Made by a program: the position numbers and the translations under genes. Shown here piece by piece: positions 10,104 to 20,348 of a stretch of 64,000 bases of DNA. Source of the stretch: Emiliania huxleyi CCMP1516 (taxonomy: Eukaryota > Haptophyta > Isochrysidales > Noelaerhabdaceae); the NCBI RefSeq assembly GCF_000372725.1, contig NW_005198243.1:581465-645464 (forward strand), given 5' to 3'. How positions within the stretch are numbered: the first letter of the stretch is position 1; each line of letters opens with the position of its first letter. The notes under the pieces were generated by a model. The model ran no database searches and was not told the origin of the DNA. It worked only from the letters and a program-made list of their open reading frames with translations.

Positions 10104-11439
10104 GCCAGACCGGCTCCGGGCGATCGGGGGACGGTACGTGTACAAAAGTTGAGAGAGAATCTCTCTCAAAAGTTAGGAACGAAAATATTAGCAATAAATA
10201 AATAAAAACGGACACCTCTCTACTGTGAGATGAGTAAAAAGAAACAGGTCCCCGCCCTTGCGATGTTTGTGCAGGGTTCTTTGTGGTCGGCGACTAGCCG
10301 CAAGCCGGGGTCGTCCTCTCCCGATGGGGGACTAGCACTAGCCGTATTCCACATGGTCCCTCGGGTCCCCGCTGCTCCTAATCTCTTTATCAGCAGAGAT
10401 ACTTACCCCTTGGAGCACTTGGAGTGCAGTCTACATTAACCTCACATCCACCCCCCTTTTTTTACCTCTTTCGAAAGTTCGTTTTTCTTCGATTCACCCC
10501 CGGACTTCCATCATCCTGTCGGAAGAGGCGTGCGGTGGAGCACGTCCGGTATAAAAGCAAGATATTGTCAGGAGACGGAACACGGAGGAGCCGTATAGGT
10601 CACTAGAGACCCACACCATCGCTACATCACCACAGCCACCAAGTCGGATACAAGTCGATGACAATGTGCGCGGCAGGAGAAACCCAACAGCATGACAATG
10701 TGCGCGGCAGGACAAACCAAACATGAGACACGGTTACACAAGGACGGTCAGGCTACGGTCAGGAAGTAGGTTTGAGTTCACACTCTCCAACACTCCCCCA
10801 TTGTCTCCGCAGTCTTCATGAATGTGAGGATGCGGCAGACAACAACAGCAGAGTGTGAATGTGTCTGAGCGTAGGTAGCGTAGGTATGCCGGTTACCCGC
10901 CGGCGTCTCGCGGGGCTGGCTAAGCGTTTAACCTTGCGTCCTCGCGAAGGATGGTCTTGCTTGTTGGCAAGACTTGCGCGCTAAGATGATCCAGTGAAGG
11001 GGTCAAAGCGCGGCCGAGTGGGCGGAGAGAGAGAAAGGGGAGATAATGAACAGGAGCTCGTTGTGGAGCTCGGTCATGGCGCGCCGCGAGCTGCAATCCG
11101 GGCTGAGCGTCGCGGGGCGGCGGCTTGAGCGGGCGCGGCAGGCGCGGCGGGCGCGGGAGCGGCAGCGGGGGCGCCCCCTTGCGGCGCGGCGATTGGGCCG
11201 TTGGGAGGCCTCGCCGCGTTGACGCGGATGAGCGCATCAGGGACGTGAGGACGATCTTCAATGCCTGCGCCACGGGCCGCCGACGTCGGAGATGGCAGGC
11301 TCAGTCTCAGACGTCCAGACGGCAGAGACGCTCGTAGAGGCGCATTGGACTTCTTGTGGTGCGCTCTCGGCTCTGCACGCGCCCGCCCGACGGGGGCCTG
11401 GTCTACCCCTCATCTACCCCGTCATGGCATAGGATTCCT
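10104..11439. other. Intergenic region with a short dispersed repeat
   Basis: No gene is recognised. AGAGAGAATCTCTCT near 10152 forms a small inverted repeat, possibly in the 3' end of the cupin transcript. A segment at 10409-10450 (TTGGAGCACTTGGAGTGCAG followed by AACCTCACATCCA) recurs at 27118-27157. AT-richer sequence at 10420-10500 and 10790-10870 contrasts with the GC-rich genes around it. Confidence 0.4.
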
Positions 11440-11868
11440 ATGACGCCTCAGGTCTTCCAGTTCGACGAGGAGCTCGCGCCGGCCGGCTCGATATACTGGG
11501 GAAGTCGCGTACTGGTTGTTGGCGACGACGACCTCGCCAGCAAGCTCTCCGCTGTTCTCCGAGTCGCTCGCGGCAGCGTCGTCGTTGCGTCTGACGGCGC
11601 AGCGGGGCTTCGCCTTTTGACCTCGACGCACGAGTTCATCTCTCTCGTGTTGGTGGATCTGCTGAGGATGGATGCAACGCAGGTTCGCCAGTTCCGAACC
11701 TGGGAGGCGCATGAGGGCGCAGCCCGTGCACGTGTGGTCGCTGTCTCGCACAACGCCGCCAACGTCCATCGTGAGCAGGTGCTCGAGGCTGGTTTCGACG
11801 ACGTGCTACTTGTTCCGACGCCAGTGCTCGCGTCGCACGCCCGGCCACTGTCCGGCTCGGAGGAGTAG
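11440..11868 (+). CDS. Degenerate response-regulator receiver-like protein
   Basis: From the ATG at 11440 the frame encodes 142 residues. RVLVVGDDD near residue 22 matches the first strand and acidic pair of CheY-like receivers. LVLVDLLRMDA near residue 68 carries an Asp at the phosphoacceptor position, VVAVSHN gives the Ser/Thr position, and GFDDVLLVPTP corresponds to the last strand. The usual invariant Lys before the Pro is not visible (VPTP), so phosphotransfer signalling may be altered. Receiver domains in eukaryotes normally follow histidine kinases; no kinase is visible in this window, so this is either a free-standing regulator or one exon of a larger gene. An in-frame upstream ATG at 11356 exists but adds no recognisable sequence. 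Confidence 0.55.
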   Translation: MTPQVFQFDEELAPAGSIYWGSRVLVVGDDDLASKLSAVLRVARGSVVVASDGAAGLRLLTSTHEFISLVLVDLLRMDATQVRQFRTWEAHEGAARARVVAVSHNAANVHREQVLEAGFDDVLLVPTPVLASHARPLSGSEE

Positions 11869-12109
11869 AGCCGTAGCGGCTCCATGGCTTGCGGCGTTGA
11901 CCGTTTGGTGCGCGGGGCCTCTCGGGCCTCTCGCAACCTCTAACGGTCTTGTGACTCCCTGTGCCGTGCCGCATATTCTCGAGTCGTGTGACCTGCCTTG
12001 TAAATTTTGTATGTGCATACAATACGTTACGGAGAGGCCCAGGATGTGGGCGCCTGCACATCACGCTGCTCTGCACAGCCGGCACGATCCGCGGGCCGCT
12101 GAGCCCTGG

Positions 12110-12400
12110 CTGTCAGGCTGTCAGGTGCTGTCAGGTGATCTGTCGGGCTGTCGGGCAGCTGTCAGGCACTGTCAGGTGCCTCTGTCAGACCAGCTGTCGG
12201 GTGCTGTCAGTGCTGTCGGGTGCTGTCGGGTGCGTGTCTGACATCAGAGGGGATCTGTAGCTGTCGGGTGCTGTCGGAGCTGTCGGGTGTTGCTGTCAGA
12301 CGCTGTCGGAGCTGTCAGAGCTGTCAGGCTGCTGCTGCTGTCAGACGTTGGGCTGTTGCTGTCAGGTGCTGTCAGGTGGTGCTGTCGGGGTGCTGTCAGG
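12110..12400. repeat. CTGTCRGG minisatellite, left block
   Basis: There are roughly 25 degenerate copies of a unit close to CTGTCAGGTG or CTGTCGGGTG (about 10 bp, some longer). A second block with the same unit lies at 13558-13815, on the other side of the gene in between. Confidence 0.85.
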
Positions 12401-12518
12401 CTCTGACACACACCAGCCACACTTGTGACATTATCAAGAGGAGACCAGCAGGACTCTGCTGCACATACTCTAGTCTCTACTCTGCCTCCGGTCCCACATA
12501 TATCTTCTTCATGGTGGA

Positions 12519-13522
12519 CGTCACCACATCTTCTTGTCTGCCGCACTGAGAGAATAGCAGAGAGGCAGGGGGGAGTGCTTCTTCAGGTACACCTTGCTGA
12601 TGATCTGGTAGTTGCTGGTCCAGCGGAAGGCCTCCCCATCGTTGTCGCTCGTCAGCTTGCAGTACTTGCACGCTCTGTTCTGGTAGCGCGGGCCGTCTGG
12701 GGGGGTCCCGTCACCCTTCACCTCACGGTACCACCGGAGGATAAAGAGGCCCTTGGGGTCGTTGATGAAGACCCCGTTGCTGCGCTGACTCATCGAGAGC
12801 TGGCGCAGGTACTCTGCGCTCGAGCTGCCAGTGGCGCGGCGCGCGTCTGCCGACGGCCACCTGCTCGATGTTGCCAATGGCAAAGACCTTGGAGCTGTCC
12901 TCCATGGTGAAGAGCACCGCAACTGCGGAGAGAAAGAGAAGAGGGAGAGATGAGAATGCACGTCTTATGTGTGTGTGTGACAGGCGGCAAGGGCGTGGTC
13001 ACCGTCATCATCATCCATGTAGAAGTCGAGCTCCTCATCCACATCCTCGCCTCGCTGCTGATGGGACTTGATGAGCCGCTTGACGTGGAAGCGGAGCTTG
13101 CGATCCTTTGACTCCTCCTGGATGGAGACGTTGAAATCTGCCAGCAGCTTACGGATCTCCTCAAAAAACTCTGCGCTGCTGCCCTCCTCGCCGCCGGTTG
13201 GAGGCGCCACGTTGGCCCCTGTCCGCATCAGCTGGTTCAGCACGGCCTCGGCATCTGCAGCATCCTGTGCGCCCATGGCGGTCAGCTCGGCCGGCTCAGC
13301 ATCGGGTGTGCCGTTTGGATCATCCTCCTTCTGCTTCTCTCCCGGCTCCTCCAGCAACGCGCCACCCTGGACATAGGTGTCAGCCAGAGGAAAGTGCAAG
13401 CACGGCTGCTTGAAGAAGCCGGTCTGTGCACAGAGGTTGGCGCGGACTCCACAGAATCGAAGGCGCGGACCACATACACATGTCTTTGCATGTAATAGTT
13501 TTGCTATACCCTCCTGGGACAC
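12519..13522 (-). CDS. Unknown protein bracketed by minisatellites
   Basis: On the minus strand a first coding segment (13522 down to 13003) reads through an acidic region and the phrase LRFHVKRLIKSHQQRGEDVD ending in a run of Asp. A GT-AG intron 13002-12923 with a clear pyrimidine-rich acceptor joins it to VAVLFTMEDSSKVFAIGNIEQV. A frame change near 12830-12860, probably a short intron, leads to EYLRQLSMSQRSNGVF, KGLFILRWYREV and NRACKYCKLTSDN. I do not recognise the family; the strand-rich part with FILRWYREV is faintly like a BAH fold, but this is weak. Its 5' end may lie in the satellite block at 13558-13815, and its 3' end is followed by the other block, so both satellites may be intronic. 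Coordinates are approximate. Confidence 0.5.
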
Positions 13523-13557
13523 AAGAAAGAGGCTGCACGGCCTGAGTACGGTCTGTG

Positions 13558-13815
13558 CTGCTGTCGGGCTGGTCGGGCTGTCGGGCTGTCAGCGCTGCTG
13601 TCAGGCCGCTGTGTGCTGTCGGGCTGTCGGGCAGCTGTCAGGCTGTCACGTTAGGGCCTGACAGCGACGGGACGCCTCTGATGTCAGGCTCTGCTGTCAG
13701 GCTGTCAGAGACGTGCTGTCAGACTGTCGGAGAAAGTGCTGTCAGCGCTGTCAGGCTGTCGGGCACTGTCAGGCGCTGTCCGGGGTTTGCTGTCAGGCTG
13801 TCAGACCAGCCCTAC
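13558..13815. repeat. CTGTCRGG minisatellite, right block
   Basis: This is a second array of the 10-bp-type CTGTCAGG/CTGTCGGG unit, in the same plus-strand orientation as 12110-12400. Confidence 0.85.
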
Positions 13816-14309
13816 ACCGCCGCCGCCGCCCTCCCGACACCCGAGGGCAGATAATAGCCCAAGTCGAAGAGTGCGCCCCGCGACGCACCAGAGCACGGCT
13901 GGGCGTGTGAGCAGCCGTGTTTGACTGTGAGGCGAATATTTGTCATCGGGAGCGCGCCTCCGACTCTGCACCGGGCCGCCGCCGCCCTCCCGAGCGCCGA
14001 GGACAGGAGATAATAACGGCCGCCTCGTCGTCGAGCTCGGCGGAGACGATGGTCGCCTCGCGTTTGAACCCCTCGAGCTGCTGGAGCGGCGTCGCACTCG
14101 TCGAGCGTAACAGCAGTCCGCCCTCGGATGACTTGTTGAGCGCGCCGTAAGCCGTCCCCGTATGCCGTAAGGCACGCGGCAGCCGTCAAGGGAGCGCGAT
14201 CTCGGTCAGCTGGTGCCGCCGCGTGGGCACGGTGCGAGGAAGGACATGCTGTGGCAACGACGAGAGCTGTGCCTCGAAGACGCGCGCGAAGGGGAGAGAG
14301 AAACGACCA

Positions 14310-14405
14310 AACCACCCCAACCCACCCACCACCCACCCACCACCCACCCACCCACCCACCCACCCACCATCCGGGGCCTACGAAGCGTTTACCCACCCAC
14401 CCACT
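14310..14405. repeat. (CCCA)n simple repeat
   Basis: This is a CCCA/CCAC tetranucleotide tract with one interruption near 14370-14390, about 60 bp upstream of the calpain ATG. The surrounding 13816-14464 shows no recognised gene. Confidence 0.85.
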
Positions 14406-14464
14406 TTTCAAGCACGGCGGGGTAGAGGCAGGAGGCACGTGGTAAAGGGAAAAAACAAATCACG

Positions 14465-16129
14465 ATGCAGCCACATCCTGCAATGCCCGGCGTGCGGACC
14501 TCGGATGAGCCGTCACCCACGCCAGAGTCGGCCCGACGATTCGTGGACGACCTGTGCCACGGCCGCACGCGGTGGTACATCAACGTTGCGTGCGCACCGT
14601 TTGTGCTCACCTTCCGCTCGGCCGCGACGTACCTTGCTCCCTGCATCCAAGTCCTCGGCGATCGGGCGCTGTCCGGGCTCACGCGCCGCGCTTGCGCGCC
14701 GTGCCTGCATCTGTCGTGCTTCTCCTTCACCGACTCGGAGTTCCCAGCGTCGAGCAAGTCGCTGGGCACCGCAGCGGCGCCGCACGCAGAGTGGCGGCGC
14801 GGGCCTCAGCTGCAGCCGATGCAGCGCCGCGGCACTGCGCTCGTGAGAGACGGCATCCAGCCGGCCGATATCGCGCAGGGTGCGCTCGGAGACTGCTGGC
14901 TGCTCGCCGCCGCCGCCTGCCTGGCAGAGTTCCCGGGCGTGCTGCAGAACCTGTTTGAGCAGACGCACGTCTCTCCGCGAGGCAAGTACGCGCTGCGGCT
15001 CTGGGACGTCGTCGGCCAGGCGTGGATGCGGGTCTGCGTGGACGACTTCTTTCCTTGCGACAGCCGGAACGGGCAGCCGCTCTTTGCCCAGCCCGCCGAC
15101 GGCGAGCTGTGGGTGTTGCTGCTCGAGAAGGCGTTTGCGAAGTACTGCGGCTCGTACGGCGAGCTGCAGGGCGGGCTCACGCTGTGGGCGCTGCACGTCA
15201 TGACGGGCGACCACTGCTTTAGCCTGAAGCGCGAGGCGTCGCAGCGGCGCCGCGAGAGGGCCTCGCCCCGCTGACCGGCAGGCGTGTGCGCACGTTGCTT
15301 GGGCCCGCCTCCTGATAGGCGCTGGAAGAGACTTGACCTCGTCTCGATGGGTACGCGAGAGCAGCCGCGCAAGTGCGCGCCCCCGCGCGGGGCGAGAGCT
15401 GTGAGCGGCGTCTCCTCACGCGCCATGCCACGAGCAGGTGCGGCTTGCGCGCCACGGCCGAGTCCTTTGGCGGCGAGGAGCTCTGGTCCCTCCTGCTGGG
15501 GTACGACCGGGCGCACGCGGTGCTCGGCGCGTCCATCTCGAGCGGCGGCGGCGAGGAGAGGCGGAGCGACGGCCTGGTTGCGGGGCACGCCTACGCCGTG
15601 CTCCAGTGTCGCGAGGTGCGGCCGGCGCGGCCGGCGCAGCTGTGGGGCGGCGTCTCTTCACGCCTCCGGCTGTGAGCAGGTGCTGGGCGTGCGGCTGATG
15701 CAGCTTCGCAACCCTTGGGGCGCCTTCGAGTGGAGGGGGGACTGGTCCGACCACTCGAGCAAGTGGAAGGAGCAGCCGGAGATCAAAGAGGCGCTCTGGC
15801 CCGAGAGGCGCTCAAAGGAGGCGGACGGGTGGGACGACGGCGCCTTTTGGATGGGGTTCGACGACTTTTGCGCCCTCTTCACGCTGCTCGACGTCTGCGA
15901 CCGCACCACCGGGGTGCGCGACCTCGCCTTCGCCCTCGACGAGGACGACGGCTGCTTGCGCGGCCCCGCCTGCGCGTGCGCGCGGGGCTGCGCCCGCTTC
16001 TGGTGCCTCTGCCACGGCCCGCGCGCGCTGTATTGGGGCCACCAGAGCAGCCGCGACACGATGGCGCTGCCGAAGCGTAGCTGCCGCTGCCTCGAGCGCT
16101 GCAACGGCGGGGAGCCGGTCCTCCTGTGA
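14465..16129 (+). CDS. Calpain-type cysteine protease (CysPc domain)
   Basis: My four-exon model is 14465-15243, 15319-15372, 15438-15615 and 15680-16129 (486 residues). All three catalytic residues of the C2 family are visible: Cys in GALGDCWLLAA, His in LVAGHAYAVLQ and Asn in LRNPWG. FTDSEFPAS upstream of the Cys block is also typical of calpains. After the protease core the C-terminus keeps WSDHSSKW and FWMGFDDF, as in subdomain IIb, and ends in a Cys-rich tail of about 60 residues (CACARGCARFWCLC) with no EF-hands. Calpains are intracellular Ca-regulated proteases; regulation here is unknown. Intron 1 needs a GC donor, introns 2 and 3 use GT. Introns 2 and 3 contain the CTCYTCAC block and both sit between duplicated exon ends (AAGTGCGCGCC; AGGTGCGGC). 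Confidence 0.85.
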
Positions 16130-16474
16130 GAGCGACCATGCGGGATCGAGACCCGTGGCTTTCTAAGCAGCTTTGCCGTGCACGCAGCGACGTGACGAAG
16201 TTGCGGAAAATATTATTACACATGTTGTAGTGAAAAACGCGCGCGTACCGTACGCCCGGGACGGCACGCCCGCGCGCCACGACGACGAGCCCCCGCCTCC
16301 GGGACCGCGACAAATCGTGTACTGTATGACAATCGGCCTCAAAACGGATTCCCACTTAACAGCGCTCCAGCCGCGGGCAGCCGCAGTGAGAGCGGTCTCG
16401 GGTCGGCGCGTCTCCCACACGGAGCCCCCGGTGCGCCAGCCGAGCGGCGCCTCTCCTTGTCCGCGAGCCTGGCA
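16130..16474. other. Convergent intergenic region
   Basis: This is the spacer between the 3' ends of the calpain and TOP6A genes. An AT-rich patch lies at 16198-16230; no gene or clear terminator was recognised. Confidence 0.3.
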
Positions 16475-19400
16475 TCAGATCCAGTCGCCCTCCTTGAGCT
16501 TGCGCGGCAGGTAGGTCTTGGAGAGGTACTGGAAGCCGAAGGAGGAGAGGGCCTGTTCGCAGTGGGAGGCGTGAGGAGACCCGCTCGAGGGCGGGGGGAG
16601 GGGGAGGGAGGGGGGGGCTTGGGGAGGGGGTCATGGGAAGCGGGGCAAGAGGGCGGAAGCGGCAGGGGGGCGGCGAGGGAGGGGAGGGGGGGGGTCTCGA
16701 GAGGGAGGCCTGGATCTCGGCCTTGACCTTTGTCTTGACCATCAGCTCGAGCTCGCGGTGCCACTTCGGGTTCGCCTTGATAAAGTCCTCCTCGAGCAGC
16801 TCCCTGCCCGTCTTGAGGTCATGCTCCGACATCTCGAGCCGGCACTGCTGCGGGATCGAGTACTTGTCGAGGTCGGACGGGCGGACGCCTAGAAGGTTCC
16901 TGGAGGTTCCTAGAAGGTTCCTAGAAGGTTCCTGGAGGTCGGACGGGCGGACGCCGAGCCACTTGATGTCGGGCGTGGTCAGGTTGATCGAGTCGTACGA
17001 CATGTTCTTCGAGCCCTTCATGCAGACGGACGGAGAGGATCTTGAGCCGGACCTCGAGTGATCTCGGGTGATCTCGGGTGATCTCGGGTGATCTCGGGTG
17101 ATCTCTAGTGACCTCGAGTGATCTCGGGTGATCTCGGGTGATCTCGAGTGACCTCGGGTGATCTCGGGTGATCTCCGCGCCTTCATGTAGACGGAGAGGA
17201 TCTTGAGCCCGTAAGGGTCGGCGTCGAACAGCCCGAGGATCGGCACGTTGAGTGCGGAGCGCACCTGGGGAGGGTGTGGCGGGGGGCAGGGGGGGGGGGG
17301 GGTGCCGCGGAGGTGTGGGTCTGTCGAGTTGCGCCGAGATGCGCCGAGATGCGCCGAGATGCGCCGAGATGCGCCGAGATGCGCGCGGCCACCTTGTTGA
17401 GGAAGAGCCGCGTGGCCACGTCGGGCTGCCCCTTGCCTAACACACAGCCCCGCACGCCTCACACAAAGATGAGCTTGCTGTCCAGCCGTGTCGGGCTGCC
17501 CCCGGTGCCGGAGATGATGACGCACGGGTAGTCGTTGTAGAAGCGGTCCTGTACCAACGACTCAGATGGTCAGGCAGCAAACAGAGTCATCCATCCGATG
17601 GTCGATGTAGCGGCGGTCCTCGCGAGCCGCATGAAGTGTCTAGGAAGTGTCTAGGGAGTGTCTAGGAAGTGTCTAGGAAGTGTCTAGGGAGTGTCTAGGG
17701 AGTGTCTAGGAAGGGTCTAGGAAGTGACTAGGGAGTGTCTAGGGAGTGTCTAGGAAGTGTCTAGGAAGGGTCTAGGAAGTGTCCTCCGCGAGCCGCATGA
17801 AGGCGGCGTCCTTCTCGATGAGCAGGATGAACCTGATTCAGCAGTCCCCCCCGCGGGTGAGGGGCCGCCTCGCTCGGCGGCGGCCTCCTCGACGAGCAGG
17901 GATGAACTGCGCGTCGCCGCGCACGTTTGTGACGCGGTCGATCGAGGGCGGGATCGCCTGAGAGACGAGTCGTGCATGAGCCGTGTGGGGCGTTGTCAGG
18001 CCGCTGGAGTGGCCCCGCGTCGGCGTTCAGCTTGGGCGACTCTCCGGAGGCACATGAGGCGGCAAGTCTGCGGCAAGTCTGCGGCATGCGCATGTGCATG
18101 CCGCGCCTTCCCGCCCATGCCCATCTTTGTGCAGTCGATGGTGTCGCCGTCGTCCTCAAAGATGAGCTTGCCGACGACGATGCCTGCTCGCACAGGCAGA
18201 GGCGTGAAGAGACGAGGCCAGCCAGGCTCGAAGGGTCCGCCCCTTGCGACGCTGGCCCTTCTCCGACGCGACCACGTTGAGGGACGAGCGGGTGCAGCCG
18301 ACCTGTTCACAGTCCGGCGGCGTGACGGCGCGGGCTCGTTGTGTCGAGGGAGGGGGTGGTGGGGCCGGCCATGCACGCGACGTCGTCGAGGACGTCGTCG
18401 GACTCGGTCTGCTGCTTGAAGAGCTTGACGTCTGGGGGGGGAGGGGGGTGGGGGGGGGGAGGGGGATCCGGATGAGGGGAAGGGTGAAGGCGGGGGTGAG
18501 GGTGAGGGCGGCAGTGACGGTCAGGTGTGGGAGGCGGCAGGGAGGAGAGGGGTAGCAGGGAGGAGAGGGGTAGCAGGGAGGAGAGGGGGGGTAGTGGGGA
18601 GAGGGGCAGGAGGAGGGACGCGGCAGGGAGGAGAGAGGCAGCAGGGGAGGAGAGAGGCGGAAGCGGAGGAGAAGAGAGAGCACGGGGGTGTAGAAGAGGT
18701 CGAGGGTGGGTGTGTGGGGGTGGCGGGCGGCGGGAAGCGGGCAGGCGGCAGGGAGAGGAGAGAGCGCCGGTGTAGAAGAGGTCGCGCTTTGTGACGTGGA
18801 TGCCCTTCGAGCAGAGCTCGAGCACAATCTGCATCAGCCGGGTGGTGATCGCCTGTTCACGCCAGGACGCCGTGAAGAGGCGCGCCGCTTCACACCCCAG
18901 ACCCAGCCTCCGGCGGCAGGTGTCGCCGTCTTGCGCGCAGACGAGGCGTTGGAGAAGACGCGCTCGAGCATCTTCTCCTTGAGGACCACCCGGTCGAGCT
19001 CCTTGACGTACCTGCGGGCGAGCCAGCCCCGCGAGACACCGGACAAGTGTCAGCCGCGCGGCCGGGCGGCTGTGCTTTGGACGGGGCGTGGGCGAGTCAG
19101 CGCCAGCGTGAGCGGATCAGAGGACGTGTGTCGGTGGACGTATGTCGGTGGTCAGGCGGTGGCGCGGCGGTGCAGGCGGAGCGAAGGGAGAGGCGACCGG
19201 CGGGCGAATCCTCTTGGGGCGGCGTGCGGGAGAGAGGAGGCGTGTGGGCGTACATCTGGTTGGATGCGACGCGAGAGGGCATCATGTAGGAGAAGCCGTC
19301 GCCGCGCATGATGGAGGCGACCGCGCGCATGCAGATTGCCTCGATCTCCGCCGAGACGTCCTCCGCACCCATGTGCTGCACCTCTTTCGACACGCCCGAC

Positions 19401-19534
19401 ACGCCGACCTCCTCGAGCGTGCGCTTGCGAGACGAGCCGGCGGCATCCATGCGGCCTCGCAGAGCCTGGACGGGCTGCATGACCTCCGAGGCATCAAACT
19501 GCGACGAGGCGCCGGCCTTCTTGCGCGGCGGCAT
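16475..19534 (-). CDS. TOP6A: DNA topoisomerase VI subunit A (SPO11-3/TOP6A type)
   Basis: My 14-exon model, from 19534 downward, is 19534-19254, 19011-18918, 18852-18768, 18431-18370, 18302-18257, 18183-18107, 17957-17908, 17832-17784, 17548-17509, 17436-17393, 17264-17181, 17015-16955, 16888-16710 and 16552-16475 (409 residues). The catalytic Tyr is in TKRDLFYT. The TOPRIM acidic motif is in [13 protein letters not shown]. Other family blocks are [52 protein letters not shown] and [15 protein letters not shown]. The match is closer to the plant endoreduplication paralogue SPO11-3 than to meiotic SPO11. It would pair with a B subunit (not in this window) to pass DNA duplexes through double-strand breaks. 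Nine donors are GC, three GT and one GA in sense; several introns carry minisatellites and duplicated exon ends. Confidence 0.9.
17054..17175 (-). repeat. 10-bp minisatellite GATCTCGGGT in a TOP6A intron
   Basis: About 12 copies of GATCTCGGGT/GATCTCGAGT fill the intron between exons 11 and 12 (17180-17016). The tract lies between two copies of an exon segment that includes GAGAGGATCTTGAGCC (about 17031-17046 and 17192-17207). Confidence 0.9.
17330..17385 (-). repeat. 10-bp minisatellite GCGCATCTCG in a TOP6A intron
   Basis: About five copies lie in intron 17392-17265. In gene sense the unit is identical to the one in the cupin intron at 9668-9768. Confidence 0.85.
17638..17781 (-). repeat. 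11-bp minisatellite GTGTCTAGGAA in a TOP6A intron
   Basis: About 13 copies of GTGTCTAGGAA/GTGTCTAGGGA (plus-strand text) lie in intron 17783-17549. The array is bracketed by two copies of the exon segment CGCGAGCCGCATGAAG. The same unit in the same gene-sense orientation is found in the aminotransferase gene near 30818-30855. Confidence 0.9.
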
Positions 19535-19542
19535 CGAGCAAT

Positions 19543-20127
19543 GTGGTAGAGGTTGAGTGCGACGGTGGCAGTGAGTGGACTGCGCGGCGAAACCGGCTTT
19601 TTTTCATGGATTTGCGCATCGCCCTCGAGCCGCTCGACGGCATCATCCAGCTGCGCGACGCGCCCAGCCTCGACATCGCGCAGCAGGCGCAGCACTGTCT
19701 CATGCGCTACTGCTCCAACACCACCCTCGTCTACTTCCTGCGCACCATGCCGCCGTCCATGCATGTAGCATGACCATTGATTGAGGCGGCGCAGGAGCAC
19801 GATCGGCTCATCGCCTCGGCCTTCCACCGCATCGTCGGCTCCGAGGCGGGCTCGCCGGCGCAGTGCGAGCGTGCGCTGCGGCAGGCGCGCCTCCCGGTTA
19901 AGCTCGGCGGGCTCGGCCTCACCTCCATGGTGGCGATCCGGCGGGCCGCGTGGGTCGGCACCTGGGCTGGGCGCTCGTGGGCGCTCGTGTGGACGCCGCT
20001 TCGGCAGCTCCACGCGCCTTTCCGAGCCGTCGACATCACAGCCGAGTCGGCGGCTGACTTCCGGCAGCTCTCCATCTTCACCGAGCTGCAGGACGCACAC
20101 AGCACCCTCCTCGATGACTATGACTAG
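19543..20127 (+). pseudogene. LINE-type reverse transcriptase C-terminal remnant
   Basis: The frame starting near 19543 reads CLMRYCSNTTLVYFLRT, then an in-frame TGA near 19772, then continues in the same frame to a stop at 20127. The second part holds ARLPVKLGGLGLTSM followed by an Ala/Trp-rich helix. The LPxxxGGLGL motif after a CxMRYC-type block is characteristic of the region following the polymerase core in many LINE-type elements. The polymerase active-site motifs themselves are absent, so only the 3' portion remains. It starts 9 bp from the TOP6A ATG on the other strand. Confidence 0.6.
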
Positions 20128-20348
20128 CTCCTCTTGTAGCTCGATCGGTCACACCGCCATCGCCGTCGGGGAGAGGGGGGACGACACTGCTTCGGCAGCG
20201 TGCACCTCGATCCTGTACCGTGTTTGTTATGACCCCCCCCAAATGAACACACCAGTGGAGGGAGGGCGAGACGATCGACATGCGGAATCGACGCTTTCCA
20301 GGGCTGTCCTCAAGTACATGTGGCCCGAGTTTTTCTCTTTTTCTCGCG

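Noticed and set aside
17054-17781. Regular repeats in TOP6A considered as protein-coding tandem repeats
   Set aside because: They fall between exons that rebuild a complete topoisomerase VI A protein, and the copies of exon sequence on both sides mark intron borders.
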